57,974 nucleotides of DNA from Ferranicluibacter rubi (GCF_011603255.1 NZ_JAANCM010000019.1:1-57974); one strand, 5' to 3'; positions 17,032-25,959 are shown, counted from the stretch's first letter. Notes: generated by a model from the sequence alone, not told the origin. A program made the numbers and translations.

Positions 17032-17935
17032 GGTTGGCTCCCGACGTGATCCCAGCGACCGTGCGCTTCAGGGTGGTGACAACTGTTTCGAGTGCGCGCT
17101 TTTCCTCGCTCTTCAGGCCTCGAAGCGGCGCGCGCACCGGACCGGTCTTCAGCCCGATGATCTCGCATCCATGCTTGATGGACTGGACGAACTTGCCGCA
17201 TTCGAGAAAGTCCATCAGCGGCAGCATGGCAGTCATGATGGCGCGGCCCTTGTCGAAATTCTTCTCCAGCACGCAGGCTTCGTAGAGCGCGACATGCTCG
17301 CGCGGCAGGAAATTCGAGCCGGCGCAGACCCAGCTACGCGCGCCCCATGCAAAGAATTCGAGCGCCTGGTCGTCCCATCCGCAGGACAGGCCGATATGCG
17401 GGAACTTCCGGGCAAGGAGATGGACGTTCGCCATCTCGCCCGAGCTTTCCTTGATCGCTACGACGTTGCGCGACTTGCCGACGCGGGCGAAGTAGTCCTC
17501 CCGCATGGTGACGCCCATGCGGGCAGGGTAGTTGTAGAGCATGATCGGCAGGTTTGCGGCCCGGTCGACGGTCAGCGCATGAATAGCGTTTTCCTGCTCT
17601 GTCGGCAGCGCGTAAGGCGGCGAGGACACAAGGATCGCGTCCGCGCCGATTTCCTTTGCCGCCTTGGCGTATTCGACAGAGTCTTCCGTGCGTGTCGCGC
17701 CTGTGCCGATGACGAGCGCAAGCCGCGTGCCGATAACAGACTTCGCAAAGGCTCCAAGCTCGAACCGTTCCTGCGCGCTCTGGGCATAGTACTCGCCGGT
17801 GGACCCGCCGACGATGATGCCGTGGACCTTCGCCTCGATCAGGGACTCAAGGACCGCCGCGAAGGCTGTCTGGTCGATGCTCCCCTCGTTCCTGAGCGGC
17901 GTGATCGCCGGTGTATAGATGCCTTCGAATTTCAT
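17024..17935 (-). CDS. Dihydrodipicolinate synthase/N-acetylneuraminate lyase family protein
   Basis: The 303-residue class I aldolase-fold protein has the Schiff-base Lys162 in VVAIKESSGE, Tyr134 in LYNYP and the loop GGSTGEYY. In hydroxyproline catabolism a member of this family (LhpC) is 1-pyrroline-4-hydroxy-2-carboxylate deaminase, producing alpha-ketoglutarate semialdehyde. The aldehyde dehydrogenase encoded directly downstream fits that step. A true lyase on another keto acid is possible. Its ATG overlaps the GntR stop, making it the second gene of the operon. Confidence 0.85.
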   Translation of the reverse strand: MKFEGIYTPAITPLRNEGSIDQTAFAAVLESLIEAKVHGIIVGGSTGEYYAQSAQERFELGAFAKSVIGTRLALVIGTGATRTEDSVEYAKAAKEIGADAILVSSPPYALPTEQENAIHALTVDRAANLPIMLYNYPARMGVTMREDYFARVGKSRNVVAIKESSGEMANVHLLARKFPHIGLSCGWDDQALEFFAWGARSWVCAGSNFLPREHVALYEACVLEKNFDKGRAIMTAMLPLMDFLECGKFVQSIKHGCEIIGLKTGPVRAPLRGLKSEEKRALETVVTTLKRTVAGITSGANHA

Positions 17936-18642
17936 GATGACTTCTCCATCGATTGCATCGGCGTCTCGACCAGTGCGTCCGCTTTGAGGGCCTGCGGGGC
18001 GATAAACATCTCCATGTTCTCGCGCGACAGTTCCCAGTGTTCAAAAACCAGATCGACGACCGCATCCTCGTCATGCGCGGCAATGGCCGCGATGAAGCTG
18101 TCATGGTGCGCGACCGACTTTCCAAGGCGCTCGTGCATGTCGTTGTTGCGCGGGCGAAAGAATGTGTGACCGATGCGGGCATGGTCGATCAGCAGGCGGC
18201 CGAGGCTCGGCTGCAAATACTCGTTGCCCGACATCTCGCCGATGATTTCGTGAAAGCGGTTGTTCTCAAGCGTGAGGGACAAAGGATCCTGCGCGGCGCT
18301 CGCAGCGCGAAACCGGTCCTGCGTCGCCTGAAGTTCGAGCATCTGCTTCGCCTTGAAGTTCCGGGCGGCAAGCCTTCCGATCGCGGCATAGATCATCGGT
18401 GCAACGAGGAAGAAGTGCCGCAGCGTCGCGTGGTTCATAGGGATGACGCGCGCTCCCCGATTGGTGCGGATATCGACGTATCCTTCACCTTGCAGGCGCC
18501 TGAAGATCTCCCGGACCGGCGTTCTCGACAGTCCGTACTGCTCGCTGAGGCTCGCTTCGTCGAGGTCTTCGTCGGGATCGAGTTCCATGGTCAGGATCTG
18601 GCGTTTCAGATGATCGTAGAGCTCGCCCTTGCCACCTTTCAT
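17932..18642 (-). CDS. GntR/FadR-type regulator, first gene of the betaine operon
   Basis: A 236-residue protein starting at ATG 18642, which has GGAGG nine bases upstream; the longer frame to 18720 is not needed. The N-terminal winged helix (LSEQYGLSRTPVREIFRRL) is followed by an FCD ligand domain with the expected metal/ligand residues (NNRFHEI, HARIGH, HHDSF, HWELSREN). It is closely similar to the divergent GntR at 18861-19571, roughly two thirds identical by eye. It overlaps the DHDPS-family gene by four bases, so it is probably autoregulated with the operon. Confidence 0.9.
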   Translation of the reverse strand: MKGGKGELYDHLKRQILTMELDPDEDLDEASLSEQYGLSRTPVREIFRRLQGEGYVDIRTNRGARVIPMNHATLRHFFLVAPMIYAAIGRLAARNFKAKQMLELQATQDRFRAASAAQDPLSLTLENNRFHEIIGEMSGNEYLQPSLGRLLIDHARIGHTFFRPRNNDMHERLGKSVAHHDSFIAAIAAHDEDAVVDLVFEHWELSRENMEMFIAPQALKADALVETPMQSMEKSS

Positions 18643-18734
18643 CGCTTGATCCTCCGCTTGATCCTCGGCCCGGTCGTGCTGCCGAGGCTGTTGATTGGGA
18701 AGTTTGCATGAGCATTCCAACCTGTCAACAGAAT

Positions 18735-18769
18735 TGTATTTTCTAAGTACACATTAATTGTGCGGACAA
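18735..18769. promoter_or_regulatory. Candidate GntR operators between the two divergent GntR genes
   Basis: TGTA-N9-TACA spans 18735-18751 (TGTATTTTCTAAGTACA) and TTGT-GCGG-ACAA spans 18758-18769. Both lie in the AT-rich 218-base gap between the two start codons. FadR-type regulators bind short inverted repeats of this size. With two near-identical regulators flanking, cross-regulation is likely. The sites are judged by symmetry only. Confidence 0.45.
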
Positions 18770-18860
18770 AATACATATGAGACCGAATGCGCTTTGTGGA
18801 TATTTGCCAAGCCGGCTCGCCAGCGTTAAATCCAGCGAGCGAAGGCTAAGAAGGTTCGAA

Positions 18861-19571
18861 ATGAAGAGTGGTAAGAGCAGTCTCTATGACGATCTCAAGC
18901 GCCAGATCCTGACAATGGAGCTCGATCCGGACGAGGATCTGGATGAAGTGACCATCAGTGAGAAGTACGGGTTGTCACGCACTCCAGTGCGCGACATATT
19001 TCGCAGGCTGGCCGGGGAGGGCTACATCGACATCCGCGAAAACCGCGGCGCACGGGTTATCCCTCTCAACCATGCGACGCTGCGCAACTTCTTCCTCGTA
19101 GCGCCAATGATCTATGCCGCCATCGGTAGGCTCGCGGTCCAGAACTTCAAGCCGAAGCAGTTAGCCGACCTTGTCGAAACTCAGGAACGATTTCGGCGCG
19201 CCAGCGCGCACTTTGAAACGCTTGCGATGGTGCTGGAGAACAACAGGTTCCATGAGATAATGGGCGAGATGTCGGCCAACGTCTACCTCCAGCCAAGCCT
19301 CAGACGGCTGCTGGTGGACCACGCTCGCATCGGCCACACTTTCTTCCACCCCCGCAACGATGACATGCGGCAGCGCCTGAAGATTGCGGTCGACCATCAC
19401 GATGCCTTCATTGAAGCGCTGAAAGCGCACGACGAGGCGGGCGTCGTCGATCTCGTGTTCAGGCACTGGGAGTTGTCGCGAGAGAACATGGAACTCTACG
19501 TCGCGCCTGGCGATATGAAAGCCGACTTTCCACTGGAACTCGCATCCTCTGTGGTTCGTTCTGGCCGGTGA
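18861..19571 (+). CDS. GntR/FadR-type regulator, paralogue of the operon GntR
   Basis: A 236-residue protein starting at ATG 18861, preceded by AGAAGG; an upstream ATG at 18777 adds residues not shared with the paralogue. It aligns end to end with the GntR encoded on the other strand: the DNA-binding helix (LSRTPVRDIFRRL) and the FCD residues are conserved, and differences concentrate in the FCD middle (about 110-130) and C-terminus. This suggests the same operators but different effectors. It ends three bases before the convergent LysR gene. Confidence 0.9.
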   Translation: MKSGKSSLYDDLKRQILTMELDPDEDLDEVTISEKYGLSRTPVRDIFRRLAGEGYIDIRENRGARVIPLNHATLRNFFLVAPMIYAAIGRLAVQNFKPKQLADLVETQERFRRASAHFETLAMVLENNRFHEIMGEMSANVYLQPSLRRLLVDHARIGHTFFHPRNDDMRQRLKIAVDHHDAFIEALKAHDEAGVVDLVFRHWELSRENMELYVAPGDMKADFPLELASSVVRSGR

Positions 19572-19574
19572 GAC

Positions 19575-20474
19575 TCAGACGGACGTCTGCAAGGCCTGCG
19601 TCAGCCATGCCGCCGTCAGGTCTGCAGCAGCCGTCCGCCGGGTACTACCGGGCACGAGGATATTGTGGCGTCCTTCAGCATCCAGCTCGATGTCCCCGAC
19701 CCTTACAAGACTGCCGTCTGCGATGAGGCTGCCGACCAGCGTGTCCCATCCCAGCGCGACACCCTGACCAGCCTTCGTAGCCGAAATTGTCTCCGTGTAG
19801 TGGCTGAACCTCAGCGTGGCACGAAGCCGGTCGGGCTTGCGTCCAACACGTGCAAACCAGTCCGCCCAGCGATACCAGCTTCGGCTCGGGACATCGCTTT
19901 CGATCAGCTCGCAATCGCCATCCGGAAAATCCGCCACCTTTCCCGATTTAGCGTAGCTCGGCGAGCAGACCGGATAGATGCGATCGCCGCAGGACGCGAG
20001 CACCATGCCGTCATTGAAAGGCGGAACACCGTATCGCAGCGCGATATCGACGCCTCCCTGTCCAAGGTCGAACTTTGCGTCCTGCGAGACGACGCGGATC
20101 TGGATGCCGGGATGAATGAGCCGCAAGTCCGCGATCCTCGGGAGCAGCCAGAAGGACGAGAAAGCGATCGTTGCGCCGATCGTCACCACATCGTTAGAGC
20201 TGGCTCGTATGGCATCCACACTGTCCGCGATGTTGGAAAGGCTATCTGCCAGCGACGCGCCGAGGATCAGGCAGGCAGGCGTCGGCTCGATCGACCGATG
20301 ACCTCGCGTGAACAGCGGCCGTCCGAAGTCGTCCTCCAGGAGCGCGATCATCCGGCTGACCGCTGCCTGCGTGACACCGAGCTCATTGGCCGCAAGTGTA
20401 AAGCTTCGATGGCGTATAGCAGCTTCCAGCGCCACAAGCGCGGTTAGCGAAGGGAGCTTCTTACGGTACTGCAA
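19575..20474 (-). CDS. LysR-family regulator
   Basis: The helix-turn-helix (SFTLAANELGVTQAAVSRMIALLE) and the substrate domain of GcvA-like LysR proteins are clear. The frame is open to an ATG at 20570, but that would leave 18 bases before the Rieske gene start and add about 30 non-family residues. I prefer the TTG at 20474, eight bases after AAGG, which gives MQYRKKLPSL, a usual LysR N-terminus. It is divergent from the Rieske oxygenase gene and probably controls it; the 114-base gap would hold both promoters. Confidence 0.82.
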   Translation of the reverse strand: MQYRKKLPSLTALVALEAAIRHRSFTLAANELGVTQAAVSRMIALLEDDFGRPLFTRGHRSIEPTPACLILGASLADSLSNIADSVDAIRASSNDVVTIGATIAFSSFWLLPRIADLRLIHPGIQIRVVSQDAKFDLGQGGVDIALRYGVPPFNDGMVLASCGDRIYPVCSPSYAKSGKVADFPDGDCELIESDVPSRSWYRWADWFARVGRKPDRLRATLRFSHYTETISATKAGQGVALGWDTLVGSLIADGSLVRVGDIELDAEGRHNILVPGSTRRTAAADLTAAWLTQALQTSV

Positions 20475-20588
20475 AGGTCGATACCTTTTTCTTAGAGTGA
20501 CTTTTTGTAATGCCACATACAAGTATTTATGCCATTGAAACCAGCGCAACTTGGAGCATTCTCTGAACAACAGGCATCAGAGGATATC

Positions 20589-21842
20589 ATGCTAAACACG
20601 TTTCCGTCACCTATCTCAGCCATTCTCGATCAACGTGCCGAAGGTCATTCGCTTCCAGCAGCGCTCTACACTCAAGAAGACGTGTTTCGAGCTGATCTAG
20701 ACGTATTCTTCCGAAAGCACTGGATCTATGTCGGACTTGAATGCGATGTGCCTGAAGCGGGGGATGCCAGCGTCATCGACATTGGGACGACGAGTCTCAT
20801 CCTACTTCGGGACGACGCTGAGCATATCCGCGTCTTGCACAATGTCTGTCGGCACAGAGGCACACGCTTCTTGGACGAGGGACAAACAGTTATCTCAAAG
20901 CTCGTGTGTCCTTACCATCAGTGGACCTATGAGCTTTCCGGAGAACTGATCCACGCGCCGCACATGGGCAAGGATTTCGACACAGCCTGCCACAACCTGA
21001 AGCCTGTCCATTTCAAGTCAATCGGGGGCCTCATCTATGTCTGTCTGTCGGACAAGCCTCCAACGGATGTCGCGCTACTCGAACGCGTGATGGAGCAGCG
21101 TTTGGCGCCTTATGATATCCGAAACACGAAGATCGCGTTCCAGAAGGACGTGATCGAAGACGGCAACTGGAAGCTCACGATGGAGAATAACCGTGAGTGC
21201 TATCACTGCGCGGCCAACCACCCGGAGCTCTGCGTCTCGTTCATCGATCTAGATTTCGGCTTCGACCCTGAGACGCTGAGCGATGAAGACCGTGCCGAGG
21301 CGGAGGATCACATGCGCCAATATGCGGAGCGGACATCTGCCTGGGAGGCCGATGGCTTTCCATCAAGCGCGGTCGAGCAACTGGCAGGCAACGAGACGAA
21401 TTTCCGCACCCAGCGCCTCATCATCGCAGGCGCTGGCGAATCCCAGACACCTGACGCGACGGCCGCCTCATCGAAGCTTATGGGCACCATGACGCGGAAG
21501 GATCTCGGCGACACGCATCTCTGGGGGCATAACTGCTGGAACCACTTCATGGGCGACCATGCGGTGACCGCGATCGTCATACCGTTATCGGCCAACAAGA
21601 CGCTCGTCAGGACAAAATGGCTTGTCCACAAGGATGCTGTCGAAGGTGTCGACTACGACCTCGACAAGCTGACGGATGTCTGGATCGCAACGACAGACCA
21701 GGATGCAGAATTGGTCGCCAGATCGCAGCGCGGTGTCGAGGATCCGGCCTACGAACCCGGTCCGTATTCCCGCTTCACGGAATCCCAGCTCGACAATTTC
21801 GCGACCTGGTACGTCGAGAGGATGCGAGCCCATGGATATTGA
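20589..21842 (+). CDS. Rieske [2Fe-2S] oxygenase, stachydrine/glycine betaine demethylase-like
   Basis: A 417-residue protein from ATG 20589 (AGAGGA upstream; another ATG lies at 20529). The Rieske cluster ligands are Cys87/His89 in CRHRG and Cys107/His110 in CPYHQWTY. The mononuclear iron ligands His206 and His211 lie in NRECYHCAANHPE, with an Asp expected further on. The pattern resembles GbcA and Stc2, which hydroxylate an N-methyl group of glycine betaine or proline betaine to release formaldehyde. With the proline-type transporter and hydroxyproline enzymes nearby, a proline or hydroxyproline betaine is the likely substrate. Its reductase partner overlaps its 3' end. Confidence 0.9.
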   Translation: MLNTFPSPISAILDQRAEGHSLPAALYTQEDVFRADLDVFFRKHWIYVGLECDVPEAGDASVIDIGTTSLILLRDDAEHIRVLHNVCRHRGTRFLDEGQTVISKLVCPYHQWTYELSGELIHAPHMGKDFDTACHNLKPVHFKSIGGLIYVCLSDKPPTDVALLERVMEQRLAPYDIRNTKIAFQKDVIEDGNWKLTMENNRECYHCAANHPELCVSFIDLDFGFDPETLSDEDRAEAEDHMRQYAERTSAWEADGFPSSAVEQLAGNETNFRTQRLIIAGAGESQTPDATAASSKLMGTMTRKDLGDTHLWGHNCWNHFMGDHAVTAIVIPLSANKTLVRTKWLVHKDAVEGVDYDLDKLTDVWIATTDQDAELVARSQRGVEDPAYEPGPYSRFTESQLDNFATWYVERMRAHGY

Positions 21843-22908
21843 GATGGTAACGGCGCCATCGATCGGACCTGTTGCTTGGGATCCGGAGATCGACGCGGAA
21901 TTGCTCTGCGTCGATCTCCATTTAGAGACACATGATGTGAAAACCTTTACGTTCGTGTCAGCCAGCGGAAAGGACATCTCGTTCACTGCCGGGCAGTATT
22001 TCGCTTTTGACGTAGAAACGGAAAGCGGCACGGAGACCCGGTGCTACAGCATCTCTTCCTCGCCCTCCCGCAGACGCGCCGTGTCGATCACCGTTAAGCG
22101 TGTCCCCGGTGGTATCGTTTCCAATTGGCTGCATGACACTCTCACGGCCGGACATATCCTGCGTGCTGCCGGTCCTCTAGGTCATTTTGCAAGGCCGGAA
22201 AATCGAAAGTACCTTTTTCTCAGTGGCGGATCGGGCATCACGCCTGTCATGTCCATGGTCCGTGATCTGGCCGACCAAGCCCTGCCGGTGGATGTCATCT
22301 TCCTGCATGCCTGCCGCACTCCAATGGACCTCGCCTTCCGAGCGGAGCTGGAGACGATCGCCAGGAGACTGAAGGGCTTACGTCTCTTCTTCCTCCCCGA
22401 AACCCTGGTGGGGGAGCCCGGCTGGCACGGGTTGAGCGGACGGATTTCTGAAGGCCTTCTCGCCCTTGCGGTTCCTGATATAGCCGTACGGACGGTCCTT
22501 TGCTGTGGGCCGGCTCCGTTCATGGCCGCCGCCCGGTCGCTCTGTGCAAGCCTAGGTGTGCCCGCTGACTGCTACATCGAGGAAAGCTTCGACGCTGCTG
22601 TCATCGAAGAAGCCCCGGCACCCTTGGTCGAGGAGAAGGGTGCCGCTTCCTTCAAGGTGATGTTCACGAAGCAGGGTCGTTCAATCGACGTCACCGGCGA
22701 TCAGACAATCCTTGGATGCGCAAAAAAGGCCGGCATCAAGATCCCCTCGTCGTGCGCGACAGGCCTGTGCGGCACCTGCAAATCGAAGCTTGTCAGCGGT
22801 CAGGTGAACATGACCCACAACGGAGGGATTCGCCAGCGCGAGATCGACGCTGGGCTTTTCTTGCCCTGTTGCTCCAAGCCGCTGAGCGATCTTGTCATTG
22901 AGCGATAG
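21832..22908 (+). CDS. Ferredoxin/flavin reductase partner of the Rieske oxygenase (GbcB-like)
   Basis: A 358-residue protein starting at ATG 21832, overlapping the oxygenase gene by 11 bases. The N-terminal flavin-binding domain has RCYSISSSP (70-78). The NAD(P) domain has GGSGITPVMSM (132-142) and CCGPAPF. The C-terminal plant-type [2Fe-2S] ferredoxin has Cys308, Cys313, Cys316 and Cys346. This order (flavin, nucleotide, ferredoxin) matches GbcB-type reductases that pass electrons from NAD(P)H to the oxygenase. Confidence 0.92.
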   Translation: MDIEMVTAPSIGPVAWDPEIDAELLCVDLHLETHDVKTFTFVSASGKDISFTAGQYFAFDVETESGTETRCYSISSSPSRRRAVSITVKRVPGGIVSNWLHDTLTAGHILRAAGPLGHFARPENRKYLFLSGGSGITPVMSMVRDLADQALPVDVIFLHACRTPMDLAFRAELETIARRLKGLRLFFLPETLVGEPGWHGLSGRISEGLLALAVPDIAVRTVLCCGPAPFMAAARSLCASLGVPADCYIEESFDAAVIEEAPAPLVEEKGAASFKVMFTKQGRSIDVTGDQTILGCAKKAGIKIPSSCATGLCGTCKSKLVSGQVNMTHNGGIRQREIDAGLFLPCCSKPLSDLVIER

Positions 22909-23095
22909 AGCAATAAAGCGGCATGCGACGATCTACGATGCATAGCGTCTGGCAAGAACTTGTGACGTAGCAAGCCTTGCGGTTGGACGAGCCGTTGGTC
23001 AGCAGCGTTCTCACAATCACTGCGGCAGGTTCCGTAAAAGCGTTAATATGCAGAGGTAATGATAGAAGGTTCCAACCCCCATTTAGATGTGGGAG

Positions 23096-23128
23096 ATTTT
23101 GACAAAATTTGCCAAAATCGAATATGAT
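23096..23128 (+). promoter_or_regulatory. parD promoter and operator
   Basis: TTGACA (23099-23104) and TATGAT (23123-23128) are separated by 18 bases, a good housekeeping promoter for a transcript reaching the antitoxin ATG at 23150. A perfect palindrome, ATTTTG-A-CAAAAT (23096-23108), covers the -35 box, and a related half-site (CCAAAAT) follows. This fits autorepression by the ParD ribbon-helix-helix protein. Confidence 0.6.
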
Positions 23129-23149
23129 GCCTTCAAATGGAGGTCTCCG

Positions 23150-23392
23150 ATGGCGACTATGAACGTTTCTCTTCCAGACCCGATGAAAGATTGGGTGGAG
23201 GCGCAGGCCAAGACTGGGCGATATTCGAACGCGAGTGACTACGTACGCGACCTGATCCGACGCGACCAGACACGAAATGACAAGATTGCCGCCATGCAAA
23301 GTTTCGTTGAGGCCGGGCTCCAAAGTGGCGTTGGCATTCGATCAAAGGATGAACTGTTTGCCGAAGCGATGGCTCGTGCCAGCAAGCCATGA
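23150..23392 (+). CDS. parD: ParD-type antitoxin
   Basis: An 80-residue protein starting at ATG 23150 behind GGAGG; the frame further upstream is non-coding. The N-terminal MATMNVSLPDPMKDWVEAQ is a ribbon-helix-helix DNA-binding domain. YSNASDYVRDLIRRD is the usual ParD dimer helix, and the C-terminal tail (LQSG...RSKDELFAEA) binds the toxin groove in relatives. The stop overlaps the toxin start as ATGA. The antitoxin looks intact although the toxin is frameshifted. Confidence 0.9.
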   Translation: MATMNVSLPDPMKDWVEAQAKTGRYSNASDYVRDLIRRDQTRNDKIAAMQSFVEAGLQSGVGIRSKDELFAEAMARASKP

Positions 23393-23680
23393 GTTTTAAG
23401 CTTTCTGTCGAAGCGGAAGAACATAATTGCGATCGCCGCGCAGGGTACCCGTTTGTTCGATGTAGACCAGGCAGAACGTTACCACGATGAGCTTTACGCG
23501 CTATTTGATCTGATAGCTGCCAATCCACGCATCGCGCGCGAGCGGAATGAGATCGAGCCGCCCGTCAGAATACATCCTTTCAAAGCGCACCTCATCGTTT
23601 ATCAGGTTGAAGACGATGAGAGAATTTTTGTAGTGCGAATTCGCCATGGGCATGAAGATTGGTCAGCTACATCAACGTAG
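23389..23680 (+). pseudogene. parE: ParE-type toxin, frameshifted
   Basis: The reading frame starts at ATG 23389 (MSFKLSVEAEE) and then loses family character. In another frame the DNA continues IIAIAAQGTRLFDVDQAERYHDELYAL and on through PPVRIHPFKAHLIVY and IRHGHEDW, typical of a ParE gyrase-inhibiting toxin. Family members read AEEDII across this point, so an indel near 23423-23428, most simply loss of two bases, breaks the gene. Only an internal ATG (23453) could start the remaining frame, which would lack the first beta strand and helix. The toxin is probably inactive unless the indel is a sequencing error. Confidence 0.8.
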
Positions 23681-23858
23681 TGCCACGATGGAACTGCGGG
23701 TTCTGGTGTATCAGGTTCGAATCTGTTCGAGACGCTAGGGATTGTGAATGCAATGCTGTTTTCTCCACTCGTCAGGCGCCGCGACAGAGTCACTCTACTA
23801 ACTTGCCTCGACAATCCGTCAGGCCTCCTGTGAAACATCCCGGTGCAACGACATGCGA

Positions 23859-24827
23859 TCATGCAACTTCCAATTCTGCATCAACCGAGGCACGTTCCAG
23901 ATGAACCGTGCCTTTGTGTTTCATCATTTGCCGCCATCTCCCCGGCGCGATACCTGTTCTGCGCTTGAACACTCGGCTCAGTGACAAGTCATTATCGTAG
24001 CCGACCAGGTTGGCGATGCGCAGCAGGCTTTCGTCCGTTCCGGTCAGCAGCATCTTGACGCGGTAGACGCGCCAGCCAGTGAGGTAATCCAGCGGCGCTT
24101 CACCAACCACCGATTTGAACAGGGCAGCAAAGCTCGAACGCGAAAGTCCGGCCTCCTGCGCCATATCTTCGACAGTCCAGCGCCGCGCTAGATCGGAGTG
24201 GACAGCGTGGATCGTGCGCGCCAGCCGTCGGTCGCCAAGGCCTGCAAGCCAGCAGCTTGTCTTGCCCGTGTCGTTGCTGCAGAGCGCACGCAGCGCCTGC
24301 ACGAACAGGGTGTTGACCAGTCGATCGACCACAAACCCTGAACCATGCTCACCGGCGGTGGTTTCCATGCCGATGAGATCGAGGGTCGCCCTGATCAAAG
24401 CGGCATGCGTTTCGTTCAGCGGGAAATGAACCAGAGCCGGTATGGAGCGAAACAGAGGCTCGGCCGCGACCGCATCAAAGGAAAAGCGAGCTGAGACGAT
24501 CTCGGTTTGCGCACCGCTTCCGCCGTAAGCCACCGCGCCGTCCGTTTCCGACGTCACCAGTGTTTCACAGGCGATCACACTCTGATCAGGTACGTCCGAC
24601 AGATCGAAGGTGACCTGTGGCTGCACAATCATGCAGGTGCCTGGGGCTAGCCTGACAGGATCGGTTAGCCCCTCCCACCGCAGAAAGCAGTCGCTTCTGG
24701 ATATGACGACCAGTCGCGCGTGCTCGCCGGTATGGAACCGAATGCCCCAAGGCGCGCCGAGATGCAGACGAGCGTAAAGGGATGTCTCGACCTGCATCTG
24801 GTGGATGATTTCATCGAACGGGTTCAC
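23859..24827 (-). CDS. AraC-family regulator with N-terminal cupin domain
   Basis: A 322-residue protein. The N-terminal half is the AraC-binding cupin type (AGTC... style sequence at LAPGTCMIVQPQ). The C-terminus has two helix-turn-helix motifs (WTVEDMAQEAGLSRSSFAAL and IANLVGYDNDLSLSRVF). It is divergent from the MDR oxidoreductase gene and probably activates the oxidoreductase/DUF1330 pair in response to an unknown electrophile or quinone-like compound; the effector is a guess. Confidence 0.88.
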   Translation of the reverse strand: MNPFDEIIHQMQVETSLYARLHLGAPWGIRFHTGEHARLVVISRSDCFLRWEGLTDPVRLAPGTCMIVQPQVTFDLSDVPDQSVIACETLVTSETDGAVAYGGSGAQTEIVSARFSFDAVAAEPLFRSIPALVHFPLNETHAALIRATLDLIGMETTAGEHGSGFVVDRLVNTLFVQALRALCSNDTGKTSCWLAGLGDRRLARTIHAVHSDLARRWTVEDMAQEAGLSRSSFAALFKSVVGEAPLDYLTGWRVYRVKMLLTGTDESLLRIANLVGYDNDLSLSRVFKRRTGIAPGRWRQMMKHKGTVHLERASVDAELEVA

Positions 24828-24932
24828 GACAGCTCCGGATTGGACGATCGGATATAAATAGCAGACTGCGCGGCATTATTCATCCGAATTCTCAATGTTA
24901 GATTGGCGTCACAGTCAAGCATGGAGTTGAAG

Positions 24933-25928
24933 ATGAAAGTTTACCGCCACATAAAGTCAGGCGACATGACCACTCTGAAGGTCCGCGAGGAAGCTCTTCC
25001 GGCGGTCGGTTCGGGTGAGGTTCTGGTTCGTGTCCAGGCCAGTTCGCTGAACTTCCGCGACATCATCATTGCGCAGGGTCACTATCCCTTTGGCATCGTG
25101 GAGAACCACGTGCCCCTGTCGGACGGCGCAGGTGTGATTGAAGTTGTCGGCGACGGTGTCCGCCGGTTCGCCGTGGGCGATCGGGTCATGAGCAGCTTCT
25201 TTCCGAACTGGTTCGGCGGCCGCATTCCCGCTCACCGCGAACAATATCAGATGGAACAGGACGGCTGGTTGACCGAATATCGCCTGATCAGTGCGGAAGC
25301 TTTGATGTCCATCCCCGATCATCTGACCTTCGAAGAGGCATCCGCGTTACCTTGTGCCGCCTTGACCGGATGGTCGGCCGTGTCGGGCGTCGGGCCTGGC
25401 GATACAGTTCTGACGCTTGGGACAGGCGGCGTTTCCCTCTCCGCGATCCAGTTCGCAAAGGCACGCGGCGCGCGGGTCATCGCCACGACATCGTCCAGCG
25501 ACAAGTTCGAAAAGCTCACCGCGCTCGGTGCGGATGCGCTCATCAACTACCGGGAGAACCCGGACTGGCAACAGGCGGTCCGTGATCTGACGGGTGGCCT
25601 GGGTGCCGACCGTATCGTCGAGGTCGGCGGACCGGCAACCATCGCCCAGTCCGTTCGCTCGATCCGCGAAGGCGGCCAGGTCTCCATCGTCGGCGCGCTC
25701 GGCATGGAGGGCGAAGCGATCGATATCATGAAGCTGTTCTTCAGCCAGGCGATCTACAAGGTCATCAGCGTCGGCAATCGCAGCGACCTCGAGGATATGA
25801 ATCGCGCTGTCGCCGCGCACCAGATCCGCCCGGTGATCGACAGCGTGTTTGCGTTCGAGGACGCCCATTCCGCCTACGAGCGCCTCGCCAACCGAAATGT
25901 CTTCGGCAAGGTCGTCATTCGCAACTGA
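24933..25928 (+). CDS. Zinc-independent alcohol dehydrogenase/quinone reductase-like (MDR) protein
   Basis: A 331-residue protein starting at ATG 24933 with GGAG seven bases upstream; an ATG four codons earlier is also possible. The GroES-like N-terminal domain lacks a structural-zinc Cys cluster. The Rossmann part has VLTLGTGGVSLSAIQFAKARGARVI. The overall pattern fits NADP(H)-dependent zinc-free alcohol dehydrogenase or quinone reductase relatives. It is followed after 31 bases by a DUF1330 gene in the same direction. The substrate is unknown. Confidence 0.88.
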   Translation: MKVYRHIKSGDMTTLKVREEALPAVGSGEVLVRVQASSLNFRDIIIAQGHYPFGIVENHVPLSDGAGVIEVVGDGVRRFAVGDRVMSSFFPNWFGGRIPAHREQYQMEQDGWLTEYRLISAEALMSIPDHLTFEEASALPCAALTGWSAVSGVGPGDTVLTLGTGGVSLSAIQFAKARGARVIATTSSSDKFEKLTALGADALINYRENPDWQQAVRDLTGGLGADRIVEVGGPATIAQSVRSIREGGQVSIVGALGMEGEAIDIMKLFFSQAIYKVISVGNRSDLEDMNRAVAAHQIRPVIDSVFAFEDAHSAYERLANRNVFGKVVIRN

Positions 25929-25959
25929 CCGTATCGCGAACTCTCAAGGAGATTTCAGC

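Noticed and set aside
16619-18169. 516-codon open frame on the plus strand
   Set aside because: It lies antisense to the aldehyde dehydrogenase, DHDPS-family and GntR genes, has no motif, and is explained by codon bias on the other strand.
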